A program made the position numbers and the translations under genes. A stretch of DNA of 64,000 bases from positions 275,962-339,961 of the forward strand of contig NZ_PJAQ01000043.1 of NCBI RefSeq assembly GCF_002836775.1. The letters run 5' to 3'. The notes below the pieces were generated by a model. That model was not told the origin of the DNA. It searched no databases and worked only from the letters and a program-made list of their open reading frames with translations. Source of the stretch: Colwellia sp. 12G3. GTDB lineage: Bacteria; Pseudomonadota; Gammaproteobacteria; Enterobacterales; Alteromonadaceae. Positions 56,516 through 64,000 of this stretch are shown here, piece by piece. Every line of letters starts with the position of its first letter. The first letter of the stretch is position 1.

Positions 56516-56785
56516 TTATACCAATTTGATTAAATTTCTTCCCAACTCAGAGCTCTGCTCGATGTTCAATAACAAGGCAAATTTGTTTCGGTTTAGTCAT
56601 TCTAAATCAAATAAACTTAACGATGTTAGTGAACATCGAGAAAGCTCCCAGAGGGCGAGTTTAAAAGGTTTACATGCTGCGTTATTGATTTTGATAAGGG
56701 AATAACCATTCTCTTCAATCAATGCCTTGCCTCTAAGCCTTTTAATTCTCGCTGAGTGGGAAAGAACTTAATCAACTTGGTATTA
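56516..56785. repeat. Dispersed repeat with different ends but shared core
   Basis: The ends are TTATACCAATTTGATTAAAT and its inverted counterpart CTTAATCAACTTGGTATTA. The interior CTGCGTTATTGATTTTGATA and CTCTTCAATCAATGCCTTGC stretches match the core of the copies at 34984, 52696 and 55307 in reverse orientation. Confidence 0.7.
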
Positions 56786-56815
56786 GTTAACTTTTACAAA
56801 CTTGTTTAATGAAGC

Positions 56816-56881
56816 CTGTCACAAATTATCAGTCAAACGGTCATGATTAAGTCATTATTTCATCGATAATTCGTCATAAAC
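56816..56881 (+). promoter_or_regulatory. Pho-box-like array upstream of the TonB receptor
   Basis: Six 11-base units occur in register: CTGTCACAAAT, TATCAGTCAAA, CGGTCATGATT, AAGTCATTATT, TCATCGATAAT and TCGTCATAAAC. GTCA starts at 56818, 56840, 56851 and 56873, all at multiples of 11. The E. coli PhoB box is a tandem of 11-base CTGTCATA-type repeats, so this is a PhoB-type array with degenerate second and fifth units. A CATACT −10-like box follows at 56888. Confidence 0.65.
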
Positions 56882-56894
56882 ATTAAGCATACTT

Positions 56895-56930
56895 CCCCGC
56901 AATTAAAACAATAAACCTATATTGCGGGGA
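56895..56930 (+). promoter_or_regulatory. Hairpin covering the ribosome binding site
   Basis: CCCCGCAAT (56895-56903) pairs perfectly with ATTGCGGGG (56921-56929) across 17 bases. The GGGGA at 56926-56930 is the Shine-Dalgarno sequence four bases before the ATG at 56935, so the 3' arm of the stem is the ribosome binding site itself. Confidence 0.7.
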
Positions 56931-56934
56931 CAAC

Positions 56935-59223
56935 ATGACTTTTCACTATTCAAAAAACCTTATTACCTTAGCTATTGCTTCAGCTTTATCATTACCTGTC
57001 GTAGCAGCTGAATCTCAGCAAAACGACAAGACAATGGAAGAAGTGACTGTAGTTGCTAAAAAGCTGTCACATGCCAACCACGTAATTGAAGCGTCGATGG
57101 TCAGACAACAATCGCCTGCTAGTAGCATACTTGCAATTATGGATAACCTACCGGGTATTAGTATCAATGAAGGTGATGCCTTTGGTGGTGATGATTGGTC
57201 AACATCAATTACCATGCGCGGCTTCACCATTGATGGTAATCAACAACAGCTTGGCATGACGATTGATGGCATTCCAAATGGTGGTTCTAACTATGGTGGT
57301 GGTGCTAAAGCGAACCGTTATTTAGATAGCGAGAATATGAATACCATTGAAGTGTCACAAGGAACTTCTGATATTTCTTCCGCGTCACTTGAAGCGTTGG
57401 GCGGCACATTTAACTTTGTTAGTGCAGACCCTTTGTTTGAACAAGCAACAAAAATGGCTTATACCGATGGCGACCATGACGCCTCACGTTATTTTATTCG
57501 CCATGACACCGGCCGAATTTTCGATAATACCTACGCTTACATGAGCTATTCATCAACCTCAACAAGTCGCTGGGTTGGTGAGGGTTCAAACGGGGGTATG
57601 CAAAGAGAACACGCTGAAGTCAAATTTATCACTGAGCTAGGTAACTTAAGCATTACTGGCCGTTTATCTTATGATGATGCTGATGAAGATAACTATAATT
57701 CAGTTAGCATAGATCAGTTTAATCAAACACCTGATTGGGATCAATTAACCTGGAACTGGACAGGTACTCCTCATTTTGATCAAATGTTTGCCGAGGGTTG
57801 GTCAACATTACGCGAGAATACGTTAGCTTATGTAAAGTTTGATTATCAGCTATCTGACAATGCCTCTTTTCAGATCACGCCCTACTTTCATAAAAATAAA
57901 GGGCGAGGTGATTGGATCCCTCCGTATTTAGTTTCTGCCGTTGATAGTGAAGGCAACCCTGTTACTGAAGGCGGCTCAATAGACTCTTCTTATGGATTTA
58001 CCGATCAAAATGGCACGCCATTAGCTCCTGCAACAGGATGTGAGCAAAGTTTTACATGGCCATGGGATTCTGGTTCAGCCTTGCACCCTGCTTGCTACAA
58101 TGATAGCGCTGTACCCGTAATGTCATATCGTCATACCCATTATGAAAAAGACCGTGTCGGTTTTACGGCAAATGGACAATGGTCTATTGCCATGAACGAT
58201 ATTAAATTAGGTTTATGGGCCGAATCAAATGAACGTACTGAGTCGCGAGATTGGCATAAAGTTATTGATGCGCGTGTTTATCATCACTTTGATGCTACGC
58301 CTTACTGGACACAATATAATAATGAATTTCAAACCGACACCTTAAAGTTCTATCTTCAAGATACCCTAGATTTTGGTGCTTTATCACTGAATCTCGGTGT
58401 ACAAAAATATTTAGTCGATATTGAAAAAACTGATGGTTTTACCGGTCAACAAACAGGAAAAGTTAACAGCGACTCAGATGTACTCTTTAGTACCGGTGCT
58501 ATTTACCAAGTAAATAATAACATTGAATTATTTGCCGGTTATAGTGAAAATTTCTCTGCGATTAAAGACGGTGTGTTAGAGCGAGATGCTTCAACCCTTG
58601 AAGATATTGAACCAGAAACGGCTGAAAATATTGATTTAGGCCTACGTTATAATAATGATGACATTAGTTTCTCGGCAACTTATTACACCATTGATTTTGA
58701 AAATAGAATTACTTTCATTGCCCCCGGTAGTGATACCGATGGCATTGATTACAACATAGGCACCAATGGCTCATACCTTAATGTAGGTGGTATTGAGTCA
58801 GACGGTTTTGAAATAAGTGTAAACTACCGTTTAAATGAACAGTGGAACTTGTATTCATCATACACCAATAATGATTCGCGTTATGTAGGTGACGCCCCTG
58901 GATTTAGCGCGGGTGATAAAGTGCTAGATTCCGTTGACGACATGTTTGTACTGTCAAGCGATTATACCCAAGGTGATTTCCGTGTTGGTGCCTCGGGTAA
59001 ATATACCGGTGAACGTGGTGATGCCCCGTCATACACCACTTTTGATTTTAATGCGGGTTACTTTATCCCATTTAGCGGACACACAATTAGCTCTATTGAT
59101 ATCTCTTTTGTTATTACCAATATCACCGATGAAAGTTATTTATCAACGGGAACAGGTAACGGCACAACTTTCTTCATTGGTGCTCCTCGCACCGCATCGA
59201 TGACTTTTGCCGCAAACTTCTAA
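56935..59223 (+). CDS. TonB-dependent outer-membrane receptor
   Basis: 762 residues. A signal peptide (FHYSKNLITLAIASALSLP) precedes the TonB box region EEVTVVAKK. The plug follows (IMDNLPGISINEGDAFGG, TMRGFTIDGNQQQLGMTIDG). The barrel is long and ends in FFIGAPRTASMTFAANF, a typical terminal strand with phenylalanine last. It imports a ligand across the outer membrane at the expense of TonB energy. The two downstream phosphatases and the Pho-box array suggest an organophosphate ligand, though the ligand is not known. Confidence 0.92.
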   Translation: MTFHYSKNLITLAIASALSLPVVAAESQQNDKTMEEVTVVAKKLSHANHVIEASMVRQQSPASSILAIMDNLPGISINEGDAFGGDDWSTSITMRGFTIDGNQQQLGMTIDGIPNGGSNYGGGAKANRYLDSENMNTIEVSQGTSDISSASLEALGGTFNFVSADPLFEQATKMAYTDGDHDASRYFIRHDTGRIFDNTYAYMSYSSTSTSRWVGEGSNGGMQREHAEVKFITELGNLSITGRLSYDDADEDNYNSVSIDQFNQTPDWDQLTWNWTGTPHFDQMFAEGWSTLRENTLAYVKFDYQLSDNASFQITPYFHKNKGRGDWIPPYLVSAVDSEGNPVTEGGSIDSSYGFTDQNGTPLAPATGCEQSFTWPWDSGSALHPACYNDSAVPVMSYRHTHYEKDRVGFTANGQWSIAMNDIKLGLWAESNERTESRDWHKVIDARVYHHFDATPYWTQYNNEFQTDTLKFYLQDTLDFGALSLNLGVQKYLVDIEKTDGFTGQQTGKVNSDSDVLFSTGAIYQVNNNIELFAGYSENFSAIKDGVLERDASTLEDIEPETAENIDLGLRYNNDDISFSATYYTIDFENRITFIAPGSDTDGIDYNIGTNGSYLNVGGIESDGFEISVNYRLNEQWNLYSSYTNNDSRYVGDAPGFSAGDKVLDSVDDMFVLSSDYTQGDFRVGASGKYTGERGDAPSYTTFDFNAGYFIPFSGHTISSIDISFVITNITDESYLSTGTGNGTTFFIGAPRTASMTFAANF

Positions 59224-59242
59224 GTATTAACAATAACCATTG

Positions 59243-59295
59243 ATGCACAAGCCAAGTAATACCGATAGTTCAGGTAATTATTTGGCTTGTTGCAT
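59243..59295 (+). promoter_or_regulatory. Long hairpin between the receptor and phosphatase genes
   Basis: ATGCACAAGCCAAGTAAT pairs with AATTATTTGGCTTGTTGCAT with one G-T pair and one bulge, about 18 bp with a loop of about 16. No T run follows. It may stabilise the receptor mRNA or reduce read-through. Confidence 0.5.
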
Positions 59296-59310
59296 TGACA
59301 CTACTCAATA

Positions 59311-60495
59311 ATGGATCTAAACATGCTTAAAACCCACTCTAAAATAATACTATTGCTTAGCTGCTTAACTTGCACTGTTAATGCAAACGCTAATACCAAC
59401 AATACCGACAATACCGATAATAATGCTGCAACAAAAACAAATTTAATATTGGTGACAATAGACGGACTTCGCTGGCAAGAACTGTTTTCTGGCGCTGATC
59501 CTGTTCTACTGAATAATGAAAAATTTGTTCGTGATGGTCATCACGTTAAAGAAAAATTTTGGCATAATAATGAAGAAAAACGACGTCAATTATTGATGCC
59601 TTTTGTTTGGAATACGCTTGCCAAAGAAGGTATGATCATTGGCAACCGTAATATCGGCTCAAACATCTCTATTGCAAACCCTTGGCATTTTTCTTCACCG
59701 GGATACAGTGAAATTTTTACCGGTGTGGTCGACACCTCAATCAACAGCAATGACAAAATATTAAACCCGCAAGTTTCTTTTCTAGAATGGCTAAATAACA
59801 AAGACGGTTATCAACAAAAACTGGCAGCATTTGGTAGCTGGGATGTATTTCCCTATATTTTAAATAAAGAACGTAGCCAGCTCCATATTAACGCCGGATT
59901 TGACTCTGCTAAGGGTTACCCTTTATCTGACGAAGCAAAACTGCTAAATAACTTACAAAAAGAAATTCCTAGCCCTTGGCATAATGTCCGTTTAGATAGC
60001 TTTACTTATCGTTACGCTAAAGACTATTTATTAACCGTTAAGCCTAAAGTAATGATAATTTCTCTTGGTGAAACCGATGACTTTGCCCATGATGGCCATT
60101 ACGATAGCTACCTTACCTCTGCACATCAAACCGATAGTTTTATCGCTGACTTATGGCACACACTGCAAACAACATCTGGCTATAAAGACAATACAGTTTT
60201 AATGATAACGACCGATCATGGCCGAGGTAGTAATAGCGATGATTGGCAACACCATGCCTCAAAGTTAGCCGTACAAACTACTATGAAAAATCTTAATTCA
60301 TTCCCCAATGGCATAATTGGATCTGAAAACATTTGGTTTGCTGCTATGGGACCTGGTGTTAATGCCCGCGGTGAAATACAAACCACAACAGAGGTTAAAC
60401 AAAAACAAATTGCAGCTACCGCGTTAACCTTGTTAGGTGAAGATCCCAAAGCATTCAACCCCCAAACTGGTTCAATTATCAAAGAGGTTTTCTAA
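59311..60495 (+). CDS. Alkaline phosphatase superfamily (type I phosphodiesterase-like) protein
   Basis: 394 residues with a signal peptide (KTHSKIILLLSCLTC). The alkaline-phosphatase-superfamily core is clear: LILVTIDGLRWQEL (first metal Asp), SSPGYSEIFTG around the nucleophile (Ser or Thr of the PGYSE segment), ETDDFAHDGHYDSY (Asp and His), ITTDHGRGS (Asp-His) and a further His in DDWQHHA. The metals and nucleophile look present, so phosphate-ester hydrolysis in the periplasm is likely; the substrate is unknown. It shares TAATG with the next gene. Confidence 0.82.
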   Translation: MDLNMLKTHSKIILLLSCLTCTVNANANTNNTDNTDNNAATKTNLILVTIDGLRWQELFSGADPVLLNNEKFVRDGHHVKEKFWHNNEEKRRQLLMPFVWNTLAKEGMIIGNRNIGSNISIANPWHFSSPGYSEIFTGVVDTSINSNDKILNPQVSFLEWLNNKDGYQQKLAAFGSWDVFPYILNKERSQLHINAGFDSAKGYPLSDEAKLLNNLQKEIPSPWHNVRLDSFTYRYAKDYLLTVKPKVMIISLGETDDFAHDGHYDSYLTSAHQTDSFIADLWHTLQTTSGYKDNTVLMITTDHGRGSNSDDWQHHASKLAVQTTMKNLNSFPNGIIGSENIWFAAMGPGVNARGEIQTTTEVKQKQIAATALTLLGEDPKAFNPQTGSIIKEVF

Positions 60496-61577
60496 TGAAG
60501 CATTCTATCAATTCACTAATTATCACCGCCACTTTGAGTCTTTCCATAACAGCTCAAGCAACATCCTTATCTCAATTAGACATTACGCCACATAAAATTC
60601 TGTTTGGCTCATGCTCAAATCAAGATAAAGACATGCCCATTTTAAAGTCTATCAATAATGAGGCTGCTGATTTATTCATTTTTCTGGGTGATAATATTTA
60701 TGGTGACACTGAAAACATGCAGGACATGGCCAATAAATATCAACGGTTAGGTGACAACCCAGATATTCAAGCATTACGCTTAAGTACGGCAGCCATCGCC
60801 ATTTGGGATGATCATGACTTTGGTGAAAATGATGCGGGGAAAGAGTACGCACAAAAAGAACAATCAAGAAAATTAATGTTAGATTTTTGGCAAGAGCCAA
60901 AAAATTCTCCCCGCTATACCCAACAACACGGTATTTACACCGCTTACCTGTATGGCGAATCAAATAATAGCGTGCATGTTATTTTACCTGACTTACGTTG
61001 GAACAGAGATGCCCTCACTACTGTAGGTAAGTACGATTACCAAACAAAACGAAAGGCTAAAAATATGGGACCTTACAGTCCTAACTTAGCAAAAAATGCC
61101 TCAATGTTAGGTGAAACCCAATGGCAGTGGCTAGAAATCGAATTACAAAAACCATCCAAAATTAAAATAATTGCGTCAAGTTTACAGTTATTGCCTGAAT
61201 TTACCGGTTGGGAATCTTGGGCAAATTTCCCTCATGACAGAGAGCGTCTTTTTGCCTTAATTAAAAAATATCAGGTCAATGGCGTTATTATCATTAGTGG
61301 CGATACCCATTGGGGAGAAATGTCTAAGGTAACAACTGATCTAGACTACCCACTATGGGAAGTGACTAGCTCTGGTTTAACTGAAGAATGGAAAGAAGTA
61401 AGCCCCAATATACATCGTGTAGGGGATTTTATTAGCAAAGTAAATTACGGTGAATTACTGATTGATTGGCAACAAGTCGATCCAAAAATCACCCTGAGCT
61501 TAAAAGAAGTTGATGGTAAGGTTTTTAATCGACAAGTCATCTCTTTATCTTCCATCAGTCCTTACGATAAAGGATAA
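60495..61577 (+). CDS. PhoD-family alkaline phosphatase-like protein
   Basis: 360 residues with a signal peptide (NSLIITATLSLSITAQA). The calcineurin-like PhoD motifs are visible: GSCSNQDKD, FLGDNIYGDTENM, IWDDHDFGENDAG and IISGDTHWGEM. The Asp/His/Asn metal ligands are all there. PhoD enzymes hydrolyse phosphomono- and diesters. It overlaps the preceding phosphatase gene by one base, so both follow the TonB receptor as one operon. Confidence 0.88.
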   Translation: MKHSINSLIITATLSLSITAQATSLSQLDITPHKILFGSCSNQDKDMPILKSINNEAADLFIFLGDNIYGDTENMQDMANKYQRLGDNPDIQALRLSTAAIAIWDDHDFGENDAGKEYAQKEQSRKLMLDFWQEPKNSPRYTQQHGIYTAYLYGESNNSVHVILPDLRWNRDALTTVGKYDYQTKRKAKNMGPYSPNLAKNASMLGETQWQWLEIELQKPSKIKIIASSLQLLPEFTGWESWANFPHDRERLFALIKKYQVNGVIIISGDTHWGEMSKVTTDLDYPLWEVTSSGLTEEWKEVSPNIHRVGDFISKVNYGELLIDWQQVDPKITLSLKEVDGKVFNRQVISLSSISPYDKG

Positions 61578-61616
61578 AGGATAAAATATAGGTTTGAGTA
61601 AGTAACATTTCTTATG

Positions 61617-61707
61617 TATACCCGTTACCATTGAGGATGCAAGATTTCAATGAGAAGTAAATTGCTCAAGCACTCTCAAACATGCATCTTGATTGATAAC
61701 GGCTATA
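61617..61707. repeat. Short dispersed-repeat remnant (91 bp)
   Basis: TATACCCGTTACCATTGAGG and the inverse-like GCATCTTGATTGATAACGGC face each other. The ends match the TATACCC... GATGC type of the larger copies, with nothing of the core between them. Confidence 0.55.
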
Positions 61708-61843
61708 GTACTGTTTTAGCTATAATTATTTAAAATTAGAACTTAATGAAGATCGGTAGTATATTAACTTCAGAGTAACATTAACTCATTGTTGATATTA
61801 TTAAATTTACTGTATCTGATTTTTATTTCTTTTTGAGAATGAC

Positions 61844-62272
61844 ATGCTGAAACCTCATTTTTATCCACACGGAAGTCTCGATATCAAGCTAGATAATGAC
61901 CTGATTTCTATGGATATTGAAGGGCCGTGTAATACTGAGTTTTTTGAACTTATGGCAAAGAGGTTAGCGTCTTTTAGGCCACAGCTAAACATCGACAATT
62001 ATACCTGTTTAGTCATATTCCGCGATGAGGCACTTGCGACACCTGAAGCGATGGCATACTTCACCAACTATTTAAAAACACTGCAAGTACGTGCTGTTGC
62101 TATTAACTTGCAGTATGCCAATACTCCCTCAGCCACTCAGGACATGTGTACAAAAGCTTACATTGAGGCTGGCGTGGAACATCGTTTTTTCTTTGATAAT
62201 CTGAGTGCGAATACTTGGCTAAGACTTTGTATGTCCACTCCAAGAGAGGCTATTGCGCTAAAGACTTCTTAA
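61844..62272 (+). CDS. Hypothetical protein, possibly STAS/SpoIIAA-like
   Basis: 142 residues with alternating strands and helices (LVIFRDEALATPEAMAYF, VAINLQYANTPS). No family is certain; the layout vaguely recalls SpoIIAA-like proteins. It lies alone between the PhoD gene and the hflX terminator. Confidence 0.55.
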   Translation: MLKPHFYPHGSLDIKLDNDLISMDIEGPCNTEFFELMAKRLASFRPQLNIDNYTCLVIFRDEALATPEAMAYFTNYLKTLQVRAVAINLQYANTPSATQDMCTKAYIEAGVEHRFFFDNLSANTWLRLCMSTPREAIALKTS

Positions 62273-62312
62273 GTTTACCTCGGCTAACTATGTAGTTAAA
62301 TTTCAGCCAATA

Positions 62313-62347
62313 ACAAAAAAGGCCCTCTATCGATAAATAGTAGGCCT
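62313..62347 (-). terminator. Terminator of the HflX-like gene
   Basis: AGGCC and GGCCT enclose CTAT/ATAG with a six-base loop; on the minus strand it is followed by TTTTTTGTT. The stem lies about 35 bases beyond the HflX-like gene's stop. Confidence 0.6.
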
Positions 62348-62381
62348 ACAATATTTTCAGACTTAACTCATGCAAACTTTT

Positions 62382-63731
62382 TTATAAACTCAGCATGCGC
62401 TTTTTCAATCGTGCTAAATCAATTGCGTTTGAGCGTACTGTGACTTTAATATGACTGTATTCATATTCTTCTTTAGTAACACTCATGCTCGATCGAATTT
62501 CACCTATGATGCCTTTAGCGGTATAAGGGACAATTATCTCTTCTTCAATCATCTCCTGGTGCGCAACTTCAACGATATATTGGTGTAATTTGCTAACATC
62601 ATCAGGGTTACGCGTTGATGTCATCATCGCTTCAGGAAATTCTTCCATCAGTGCTTGTTGTTGCTCTGTACTCAATTGATCTGATTTGTTTAGTATCAGC
62701 AATTTTTTACTGTCCTCAACACCCACTTCTTCCAATACCCCATGCACTACATCAAGTTGTGAACGAAATGAAGGATCCGAGGCATCTACTACATATAATA
62801 GTAATGAAGCATCATGTGCCTCTGCTAGGGTTGAATGAAATGAGGCGACTAGATCATGGGGTAGCTTTTTAATAAAACCAACCGTGTCTGACACTAATAT
62901 TCGCGGTTGAGTCGTTGGGTACAATGCACGAACCGTAGTATCAAGTGTCGCAAAAAGTTTGTTTTCACCTTCAACATCACTTCCGGTGATCGCGCGCATC
63001 ATTGATGACTTGCCTGCATTGGTATAACCAACCAAAGCGACACAAAAAAGCTCAGAACGTTGGGTACGTCGGCCTTTCATTTCATGTTGAACACTTGCCA
63101 ACTCGCGTTTAAGTTCTGCTAATTGATCGCGCACTGCACGGCGATTTAGCTCTAGCGTAGTTTCGCCAGCACCTTTACCCATTTGACGTTCTTTATCACC
63201 ACATGATGACTCACGAAGTCGGGGCGCTACATAATTAAGGCGAGCAATTTCGACTTGTAATTTCGCGGTTTTGGTACGGGCATGGCGACTAAATATTTCA
63301 ATAATAATGCCGGTACGGTCAAAAACCTCTACGCCTAATTGATTCTCAACATTACGCAGCTGAGAGGGGCTTAAATCACAATCAAAGACCACCACATCAG
63401 CACAAGCAAACGGAAGATTGTCTGATTGGATATCACTAAAGTCTGTTTCATCAACTAATTCTTCAAAAAAGTCTTCATCGTCTTCGCCGTCAACCACACC
63501 TTGATTACCGGTAAGGTGTGCTATTTCTGCCAGTTTACCTAAACCCAGTACATTCACTTTTTTAGTCGAACTCTGCTTTTGTGACTGGGTGCCGACTACT
63601 TTAAAGCCGAGTGTAGTCACTAAACGCGCAAGCTCTGCCAGTGATTCTGTTGCCTCATCACCTTTAAAATCAGGAGTACAAATAGAAATAAGTAAAGCGT
63701 TAGTGAGTGATGCTTTTGCTGTTAGTTGCAT
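62382..63731 (-). CDS. hflX: HflX-family ribosome-associated GTPase
   Basis: 449 residues. The N-terminal HflX domain has VGTQSQKQSSTKKVNVLGLG and LSPSQLRNVENQLGVEVFDRTG; the GTPase has G1 VGYTNAGKS, G3 DTVGFIKKLPHDLV and G4 LNKSD. HflX splits or rescues stalled ribosomes. An acidic stretch of about 25 residues (79-107, with many Asp and Glu) is inserted between the first two domain parts; E. coli HflX lacks it. hfq and hflKC are not nearby, so this may be a second copy of the gene. Confidence 0.88.
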   Translation of the reverse strand: MQLTAKASLTNALLISICTPDFKGDEATESLAELARLVTTLGFKVVGTQSQKQSSTKKVNVLGLGKLAEIAHLTGNQGVVDGEDDEDFFEELVDETDFSDIQSDNLPFACADVVVFDCDLSPSQLRNVENQLGVEVFDRTGIIIEIFSRHARTKTAKLQVEIARLNYVAPRLRESSCGDKERQMGKGAGETTLELNRRAVRDQLAELKRELASVQHEMKGRRTQRSELFCVALVGYTNAGKSSMMRAITGSDVEGENKLFATLDTTVRALYPTTQPRILVSDTVGFIKKLPHDLVASFHSTLAEAHDASLLLYVVDASDPSFRSQLDVVHGVLEEVGVEDSKKLLILNKSDQLSTEQQQALMEEFPEAMMTSTRNPDDVSKLHQYIVEVAHQEMIEEEIIVPYTAKGIIGEIRSSMSVTKEEYEYSHIKVTVRSNAIDLARLKKRMLSL

Positions 63732-64000
63732 AATTTTTTATGTTAGTGCACCGAATACCCATGGGTATAAGTGCAAACCTAAGTTTTTATCTAAAGTAGA
63801 TTGATCCTACGCTGTTATAGCTTAGCTTTATAGAGCAATAGAAAACTAATCCCCAATCTATTACGTTATTTCTTACTTAATGGAGGTTAAGGGCACATTA
63901 TAAAGATCAAATGGGCATTAGAAACAAAAACAAATGCAACAGCGAGCACTGCTGCTGATATTTTTATTAAGGCTTTATATCAGTGCTAGTTTACTGGACA
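63732..64000. other. End of the window, no clear gene
   Basis: A frame from an ATG at 63934 is open to the window end but is too short to judge. Promoters of hflX should lie here. Confidence 0.3.

Noticed and set aside
1..64000. CRISPR array, prophage or genomic island with att sites
   Set aside because: No regularly spaced repeats, no phage structural genes and no tRNA-adjacent direct repeats were seen.

Overview
The window looks like a chromosomal segment of a marine, cold-adapted gammaproteobacterium of the Alteromonadales, most likely Colwellia or a close relative. The evidence is AT-rich DNA, the gene neighbourhoods yejK/yejLM, tamAB and azlCD, an HflX GTPase, a high density of EAL/GGDEF/CHASE signalling proteins, a TonB receptor, and many short dispersed inverted-repeat elements in the gaps. 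The genus is an inference from gene content; no 16S rRNA lies in the window.

Layout. 1-1800: the tail of an EAL protein, a secreted peroxiredoxin and small ORFs. 1855-5435: a secreted GH13 alpha-amylase, then a short Rho-like ATPase that lacks the Rho RNA-binding domain. 5828-12664: tRNA-Pro, yejM, yejL, yejK/ndpA, pyrC, a QueD-like tandem pterin synthase homologue and an M23 peptidase. 12703-19495: four genes coding for an SMC ATPase, a KITE-like protein, a kleisin-like protein and a Toprim protein. This is a Wadjet (JetABCD)/MksBEFG-type condensin locus in the order C-B-A-D, and it is the most interesting system here. 19795-24673: a hotdog thioesterase, a beta-CASP metallo-beta-lactamase and a solitary tyrosine recombinase flanked by palindromes. 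24940-30757: recX, an EAL-HDOD protein, a folE-folM-folX-folK operon for dihydromonapterin synthesis, a SpoIIAA-like protein and MtfA. 31033-36929: a frameshifted chemotaxis-receptor remnant, a DsbA/DsbB-like pair, an M28 peptidase with a TPR lipoprotein, a DUF3943 protein and tRNA-Ser. 37159-45761: azlCD with an AraC regulator, a GAF-PAS-GGDEF-EAL protein, a DUF3297 protein and a MASE1-CHASE hybrid kinase. 46306-52040: tamA-tamB. 52217-56301: a VOC protein, a tandem nitrilase-like pseudoenzyme and a solute-binding protein, interleaved with repeat elements. 56816-61577: a TonB receptor and two phosphatases behind what looks like a Pho-box array and a hairpin that covers the ribosome binding site. 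61844-63731: a small unknown protein and an HflX-family GTPase.

How genes work together. The Jet-like genes should form one DNA-loop-extruding, plasmid-cleaving complex. The fol cluster makes reduced monapterin. The TonB receptor with the type I phosphodiesterase-like and PhoD-like phosphatases forms a plausible phosphate-scavenging operon. YejK, YejL and YejM keep the arrangement known from enterics. TamA and TamB together form the translocation and assembly module of the envelope.

A dispersed repeat family of about 270-310 bp with terminal inverted repeats recurs at 34984, 52696 and 55307, with a relative at 56516 that shares the core but has different ends. Short related end pairs lie at 39330 and 61617.
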